64,000 nt of DNA. It comes from Adiantum capillus-veneris (taxonomy: Eukaryota; Streptophyta; Polypodiopsida; Polypodiales; Pteridaceae). The position numbers and the translations under genes were made by a program. Shown piece after piece: positions 57,116 to 64,000 of this stretch. Positions within the stretch are counted from its first letter, which is position 1; each line of letters starts with the position of its first letter. The stretch spans positions 55,739,340-55,803,339 of the forward strand of contig CM043942.1 in NCBI GenBank assembly GCA_014529385.2, given 5' to 3'. A model generated the notes under the pieces. It had not been told where the DNA came from. It saw only the letters and a list, made by a program, of their open reading frames with translations, and made no database searches.

Positions 57116-60100
57116 CACATAGAATAACAAGTTATATAAAATTATCTGCTGGATTTTGCATATATTTTATGTAAAACTAAACAAATATATAGATAAATCG
57201 CAATTTGCTGCAATGGATGAATTATATGTATATCAAGAGGTATACGCTACCTAATAATTACAATATATGTGAGCTACAGTATAGTCTAGTTGGATAGTGG
57301 ATAGTAAAGTGATTATTGCACTCAAACTTTTGTCTACTTATATCAACATAGCCTGGCATAATGGTCACATGTCTCGTCATTGCTTCCCTAAACTGCCCAA
57401 TCTGGTCAAGATCCAATATGATTTTGTGTAAACGTGTAGGATAATTATTACACCCCTTATATAAATTGATAGTATCCCTACATATATACAATTATAGATG
57501 GATAGTGCAACTCCATGTAAATAATTTGACATATTATCTCTAGAAATGTATCTACATAATATTCACAATGGCCATCCATGTAAAATGAACCTTTTGATAC
57601 TATGTCCATGTCAAGATATAGACACAATTAATATATGGATGCCATACATCTTTTAGAGAAATTATATATTAAATGAAGATGTATATCAAAAGGTATCAAC
57701 ATAAAAAAGATAAAATAATTTCACATATTATCTCCAGGTAGGTATACATATTATTCAAAATGGTGATTCGTGTAAAATGGACCTTTTGATATTGTGTCCA
57801 TGTCAAGATATAGACTATTAATATGGATGTCCTACATATTTTTGGAAAACTATATATTAAATGAAGATGTATATCAAGGGGTATCAACATAACACCTTGA
57901 TAGGATATAAATTAATTAGAGACATACTCGAGAGATAATGGGGTGCGATAATAATTATGATAAGATGTTTACAATCCATGCAATTACTTATAACTTCGAA
58001 TATAGTGCGTGATAATAATAACAAAATTGCATTTATGGTATAGTTAGATAGTGAGATAGGATATAAACAATAACCTACAATCACAGTATGATACCTTTTG
58101 ATACTATGTCCATGTCAAGATATAGACACAATTAATATATGGATGCCATACATCTTTTAGAAAAATTATATATTAAATGAAGATGTATATCAAAAGGTAT
58201 CAACATAACAAAGATAAAAGAATCTCACATATTATCTCCAGGTAGGTATACATATTATTCAAAATGGTGATTCGTGTAAAATGGACCTTTTGATATTATG
58301 TCCATGTCAAGATATAGACTATTAATATGGATGTCCTACATATTTTTGGAAAACTATATATTAAATGAAGATGTATATCAAGGGGTATCAACATAACACC
58401 TTGATAGGATATAAATTAATTAGAGACATACTCGAGAGATAATGGGGTGCGATAATAATTATGATAAGATGTTTACAATCCATGCAATTACTTATAACTT
58501 CGAATATAGTGCGTGATAATAATAACAAAATTGCATGTATGGTATAGTTAGATAGTGAGATAGGATATAAACAATAACCTACAATCACAGTATGATACCT
58601 TTTGATACTATGTCCATGTCAAGATATAGACACAATTAATATATGGATGCCATACATCTTTTAGAAAAATTATATATTAAATGAAGATGTATATCAAAAG
58701 GTATCAACATAACAAAGATAAAAGAATCTCACATATTATCTCCAGGTAGGTATACATATTATTCAAAATGGTGATTCGTGTAAAATGGACCTTTTGATAT
58801 TATGTCCATGTCAAGATATAGACTATTAATATGGATGTCCTACATATTTTTGGAAAACTATATATTAAATGAAGATGTATATCAAGGGGTATCAACATAA
58901 CACCTTGATAGGATATAAATTAATTAGAGACATACTCGAGAGATAATGGGGTGCGATAATAATTATGATAAGATGTTTACAATCCATGCAATTACTTATA
59001 ACTTCGAATATAGTGCGTTATAATAATAACAAAATTGCATGTATGGTATAGTTAGATAGTGAGATAGGATATAAACAATAACCTACAGTCACAGTATGAT
59101 ACCTTGTGTATAGATGAACAATGTCAATGTATATATACAACTCAATATATACACATAGAATAACAAGTTCTATAAACATACTTTCTAGAGTTTGCATATA
59201 TTTTATATAAAACTAAACGAATATATAGATCAATAGGAATTTGTTATATATTTTCCATATATGCGACCTACGATATAAACAATGCAAGATAATAATTACG
59301 ATGCGGCCTCTAGTCTACTTCATGATAGCCTAGATTAGGTTATGATGATGATTGAGAGTTCAAATAGGAGGCTCAAATAGTGGAGTTATGAAAAATTAAA
59401 ACAATCTACACTACCACATTATTATCAATGTCTAAGATCATGTGTATCTACGTACACGTGTATGGAGCTACTGAGCACTCGATATATATGTATATATGTG
59501 TGGAGATATTAATGTGGGGAGCTGTAGTGAGAAAGGATATACATATTTAACCTTGATACCAACCATTATAATACCCCTTCTATGGATGAATAGTGTCCAT
59601 GCATGTATACAGGATAGTTAGATAGGATATAAACAATAACCTACAGTCACAGGATGTTACCTCGTGTATAGATGAACAATGTCCATGTATATAGACAACT
59701 CGGTATATACGTCACATAGAATAACAAGTTACGAATATATAGATCAATAGGAATTTGTTATCTTTTGTCTACTTATATCAACATAGCGTGGCATAATGCT
59801 CACACATCTCGTCATCACTTCCCTAACCCGCCCAATCAGGCCAAGATCATATGATTTCGTGTAAACCTGTAGGATAAATATTACACCCCTTATATAAATT
59901 GATAGTGTCCCTACATCTATAAATTTATAGATGGATAGTGCCCCTGCATGTGAATAATTTGACATATTATCTCTACACATGTATGTACATAATATTCACA
60001 ATGGCTATCCACGTAAAATGGATCTTTTGATACTATGTCCATGTCAAGATCCATTATAATACCCCTTCTATAGATGGATAGTGTCCATGCATGTATACAA

Positions 60101-60999
60101 ATCCATATGTACCTAGAATATCATGTTTATGATAACTTAGCACTAGACATTCCCTATATATCTTACAAGAGAATATACATTAGACAAATATGATTATGCA
60201 AGCTCTATTTTAGTTGCATTGTGTGATGTAGAACATGTTTCTGATATCCACTAGATATATATAGGGTGTATTTTAGAGATCTAAGAGGATTGTGCATGAT
60301 AATGATTATGATACTGCATGTAATTATTACGATGAGACCAATGAAAAATTAATATTAAATGTAGATGTATATCAAGGGGTATGAACATAACACCTTGATA
60401 GGATATAAATTAATTAGAGATATACTCGAGCAATAATATCGTGCGATAATAATTATGATAAGATGTTTATAATCCATGCAATTACCTACGTCAAATATAG
60501 TGCATGATAATAATGGTAAAATTACATGTATGGTATAGTTGGATAGTGAGATAGGATATAAACAATAACCTACAGTCACAGTATGTTACCTCGTGTATAG
60601 ATGAACAATGTCCATGTATATATACAACTCGGTATATACGTCACATAGAATAACAAGTTACGAATATATAGATCAATAGGAATTTGTTATATATTTTCAA
60701 TATATGCGACCTACGATATAAACAATCCAAGATAATAATTACGACGCGGTCTCTAGTCTACTTCATGATAGCCTATATTAGGTTATGATGATGATTTAGA
60801 GTTCAAACAGGAGGCTTAAATATGAAAATTAAAACAATCCACACTACCACATTATTATCAACGTCTCGTCATTGATTCCCTAGCCCGCCCAATCGGCCCA
60901 AGATCCAATATGATTTCATGTAAACGTGAAGGATAATTATTACACCCCTTATATAAATTGATAGTGTCCCTACATGTATACATTTATAGATGCATAGTG
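57116..60999. repeat. AT-rich complex repeat family with 504-bp triplication (arm 3)
   Basis: Complement of 8130-12,007. The three tandem units span about 57,591-59,103, with anchors spaced 504 bp. From 59,846 the sequence is also a direct copy of the window start. No gene is seen. Confidence 0.75.
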
Positions 61000-61142
61000 T
61001 GTTGAGATGTAGAGAGAAAGAGAGAGAGACGAGACAAGACACACACCATATACGCTCCCAAAGACTGATTCATATTGAGGACAAGATACAAATATATAGG
61101 TGAGACCAAGTTGAGCAGAGTGAGCCATATATAGCTCCAACA
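61000..61142 (-). mobile_element. Copia B 3' LTR (arm 3)
   Basis: 143 bp, intact ends; the PPT complement cccccactc follows at 61,143. Confidence 0.92.
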
Positions 61143-61390
61143 CCCCCACTCAAACAAAGGTATCTAGCTTTGGATGAAAAAACCCTTGGGGAGTTCAAGG
61201 GAAAAACCCAAGCCCCTATACAATGTGAAAATATGAACCAACGATGATGATGTGAAAGTGAACTGTGCATCTATGTACAAATATTCAAGTGACTTAGAGA
61301 TCACAATGTGCAAATGTGGAGTGTGCATAGTGCATGGTACCTAAAAGATTACAATGTCATATGTACAAAGCTATTACAATAGCAAAGAAG
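61143..61390 (-). promoter_or_regulatory. Copia B 3' untranslated region (arm 3)
   Basis: Contains the PPT and the hairpin segment (about 61,180-61,210) between the pol stop and the 3' LTR. Confidence 0.72.
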
Positions 61391-62074
61391 CTAATCTAGA
61401 AAGAGTGAGGTCGAAGCAACTCCAAGCTCCGAGTGCAAGAGGATGAAACGTGACTCGTTGAGGCCTTTGGTCAAAATGTCTGCAATCATCTGGTCACTTG
61501 GACAGTGTTCAACCATAATGGTTCCTTTGCGTACTTCATACCTGACATAATGATAATGGACATCAATGTGCTTTGACTTATTATGTTGAACATAGTAATT
61601 TGCAAGACTAATAGCACTTTGGTTGTCACACCGCAAGGGTGTGCTAAAAAGAGGAGAGTGGCCAATATCAACTAGCATTTGTCGAAGCCAAATCAACTCA
61701 CGAGCTGCAAGTGATGCCGCAACATATTCTGACTCAGTCGTAGAAACTGCAACACAACGTTGTTTCTTGTTGGTCCAAGAAACAAGACAACCATTTATAA
61801 AGAAGCAATTTCCGCTAGTAGACCGCATAGATAAATGTGAGCTTGCCCAATCTGCATCTGTGTAACCCAATAGAGAAAGAGATTGCATAGAATCCGATGT
61901 GAGTTGTCGTCGATAGACTAAACCAAAATCTGTAGTGCCTTTCAAGTATTTCAACACACGCTTTGCAGCAGACCAATGCTTAAGAGAAGGACATGCAAGA
62001 TGTTTTCCAAGATAATTAGCAGCAAACAGAATATCAGGACGAGTGTTCATGCCAACAAAGTGAAAGACATCCAA
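61391..62074 (-). pseudogene. Copia B RNase H (arm 3)
   Basis: An open frame of 227 codons. It runs from the RT/RNase H connection (NTRPDILFAANYLGKHLACP) through the RNase H Asp (GYTDADWASS), the Glu in STTESEYVAAS and Asp in LRCDNQSAI, to the copia C-terminus (TKGLNESRF) and stop 61,391-61,393. All catalytic residues are present. A shared one-base frame change near 62,070 separates it from RT, so the element is dead even in its best copy. Confidence 0.9.
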
Positions 62075-62627
62075 TCAAGTTAGCATAAGGTTGATTTGTG
62101 ACAAGTTGACCGCCATTGTCAGAAGTGTTCTTCGTAGAGCTCGCAAGACAAGGTGTGTTGGCTGAATGTGCAGATTACATACCAAATTTTTGAATAGTAT
62201 CTGCAATAAACTTTGACTGTCAAAGGAATAAAATACCTTTTGTACGGTTCCGTTGGATTTGAATGCCAAGACATGAGTGAATCTCTCCAAGATCCACCAT
62301 ATCAAATGCAGAAGACAATAACTTTTTCACTTGCTGAAGAAATCCCAAATCATTGGAAACAAGGATGGTATCATCCACATAAAGAGCAAGAATCACAAAA
62401 CTGCTACCTTGGCGTTTTATGTATAAGTTGGGGTCTGACAAGCAAGAGATGAATCCTTTAGAGGTGAGAAAAAGATCAAATTTTGTATACCAGGCTCGCG
62501 AAGCTTGTTTGAGACCATATAGTGCCTTATGAAGTTGAGCAACAAGGTCTTCTTTACCTGGAATAACAAACCCTTCTGGTTGTTCCATATAAATTTCCTC
62601 TTCCAAGTCACCATTAAGAAAAGCAGT
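62075..62627 (-). pseudogene. Copia B reverse transcriptase core (arm 3)
   Basis: Contains FLNGDLEEEIYMEQPEGF, ALYGLKQASRAWYTKFD and the catalytic LYVDDTILVSND. It is in frame with the upstream integrase-RT ORF across TGA 62,628-62,630. TGA near 62,217 and TAA near 62,178 interrupt the thumb region. These lesions occur in all three copies. Confidence 0.9.
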
Positions 62628-64000
62628 TCACACATCCATTTGATGAGCTTCTAAATCAAATTGAACAGCAAATGCCAATAAAACTCGAACACTTGTAATG
62701 TGAACAACTGGTGAAAAAGTCTCTTGATAATCAACACCAACTACTTGGGAGTAAACTTTTGCAACTAAACGCACCTTGAACTTGTCAAAAGATCCATCTG
62801 CTTTTACTTTTATCTTATACACCCACTTACATTTAATAGTTGTACGACAAGGAGGTAATTCAGTTAGTATCCATGTACCTTTAGAGATAAGAGAATCGTA
62901 CTCTACTTCCATAGCCTCTTGCCATTGATCCTTTTGTGGTGAAGAGATAGCTTCATCATAAGTAATGGGATCTTCGGAAGTAGAAAAAGCATTATCAGCA
63001 ATATCGTCATCATAAACATGACATGAGCCATGTTCAAAATCAATAGGCAGATCAACAAAAATATCAATATTATCATTGGCAACATTCGGAATGGATGGTT
63101 GTGAAGAGGAAAGTTGCTCTATTGGAAGAGTTTCATCTTCTGAAAGAAATGGAAAAGCCTGAAGCAATGATTTAGTATCATCAGAATCATCCATGGACCA
63201 TGAGCCTCCCATAAGCTGTTCGTTAAAAGTAGCATCACGATTCACAATTACTTTCTTGGAGGAAGGGTCATAGAATTTGTAGCCTTTGGAAGTGTCAGAA
63301 TATCCAATAAAAATAACTTTAAGACCAGGAGCATCAAGCTTTGTTCGTGCTTCTTTGGGAACATGAATATAAACAATACATCCAAAGGTTCGAAAATGAG
63401 ATACAGAAGGAATGTCACCTGTCCATGCCGTGATGGGTATCTTACCAGAGGGTGCAGTAGTAGGAAGATGATTCTGAATAAATACTGCTGTCAAAGTAGC
63501 TTCAGCCCAAAAAACACGAGATAAGATAGAATGAATCAGCATACATCTTACAGCATTGAGAATAGTGCGATTCTTTCGTTCAACAACACCGTTCTGTTGA
63601 GGCGAATATGGAATAGTGTGTTCATGATGAATTCCATTGTCAGCACAGTAACTCACAAACTCCCGAGAAACATATTCGCCTCCATTGTCACTACGAAGCT
63701 TCTTAAGGCGACGACCAGTTTGAAGTTCCGCAGCCTTGTGGAATTGATTGAAAACAGATAAGGCTTCAGATTTTTGTCTAAGTAGAAATACAGTCATATA
63801 CCTTGAGAAATCATCAATGAAAGTAATGAAGTAGTGATATTGTGATCTCGAAGAAGGTAGAGGTCCACATATATCAGTATGAACAAGATCCAATATTTCA
63901 TGAGAATAAGTTCTATTTGAAAGAGGAAAGGGTTTGCGATTGTGTTTCCCAAGAGCACAAAATTCACAAATTCCCATATGGGGATGGGCTTTAAGATCCA
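62628..64000 (-). pseudogene. Copia B integrase and RT N-terminus (arm 3), open to the window edge
   Basis: A frame of at least 449 codons, open at the window end; the first Met seen is internal. Zinc ligands are in CEFC (residues 4 and 7). The integrase triad is Asp35 (VHTDICGP), Asp97 (RSDNGGEY) and Glu133 (NGVVERKN), with 35 residues between the last two: the classic DD35E. An acidic linker follows, then the RT start (KGTWILTELPP, KWVYKIKVKADGSF, YQETFSPVVHI) up to TGA 62,628. This is the longest intact reading of the three copies. Confidence 0.9.

Larger units (their letters stand above)
34550..64000 (-). repeat. Arm 3: ~29.5 kb of the unit, reverse
   Basis: This is the reverse complement of arm 2 and generally the cleanest copy. 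The SAM gene first exon, gypsy gag-protease and copia B integrase-RT frames are longest here. It still contains at least one private homopolymer change: five Gs near 49,537 where arm 2 has four. Confidence 0.95.

Noticed and set aside
1-64000. Linear plasmid or viral genome with covalently closed hairpin ends
   Set aside because: The turns fit the geometry, but the content is nested nuclear retrotransposons and no replication protein, terminal protein or resolvase gene is present.

Overview
The window is AT-rich plant nuclear repeat DNA, folded into a very large alternating inverted repeat. Three things point to a land plant, probably a vascular plant. The copia-type elements carry a primer-binding site matching plant initiator tRNA-Met (TGGTATCAGAG). 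The Ty3/gypsy element has a second, archaeal-type RNase H after the ordinary one, the hallmark of the Tat lineage. The rest is typical nested intergenic retrotransposon DNA. I cannot name a species, and there is no organellar, bacterial or rRNA/tRNA gene.

Layout. One sequence unit of about 29.9 kb is read three times in alternating orientation. Positions 1-4647 are its start read backwards. Positions 4651 to about 34,545 are the whole unit read forwards. About 34,550-64,000 is the whole unit read backwards again, ending roughly 0.5 kb before a predicted third turning point near 64.5 kb. The turning points are 4648-4650 (19-bp perfect arms, 3-nt spacer) and about 34.54 kb (noisy). Every gene below therefore occurs twice, and the outer 4 kb three times.

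Content of the unit, in forward coordinates: (1) a decayed copia element B, from its protease to its 3' LTR (4651-8129), the 5' part lying beyond the turn; (2) an AT-rich complex repeat family (8130-12,007), including a 504-bp tandem triplication; (3) a Tat-like Ty3/gypsy element on the minus strand (12,012-23,457) with about 1.14-kb LTRs, whose integrase is split by (4) a non-coding short-LTR element N (14,254-17,012) carrying a six-fold ~168-bp array and a 43-bp array; (5) more of the AT-rich family, in both orientations (23,462-27,830), around a MITE-like segment; (6) copia element A (28,553-31,548), complete with LTRs, PBS, PPT and a 5-bp TSD but missing about 2.5 kb of pol; (7) a probable SAM-domain gene with a TATA box and three 50-bp upstream repeats (from 31,776); (8) featureless AT-rich DNA up to the second turn.

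How the parts relate. B, A and N share short LTRs (~142 bp), the same PBS, a G-rich PPT and a hairpin-containing segment just upstream of the 3' LTR. That suggests one mobilisation system with a coding member (B), a deletion derivative (A) and a coding-free parasite (N). Insertion order can be read directly: the AT-rich family first, then gypsy and B into it, then N into gypsy.

Caution. Where three copies can be compared, two always agree, and the odd one has a private 1-2-nt change. This favours a read or assembly artefact (fold-back or adapter-less hairpin reads) over an evolved palindrome. A real fold-back amplification is not excluded by sequence alone.
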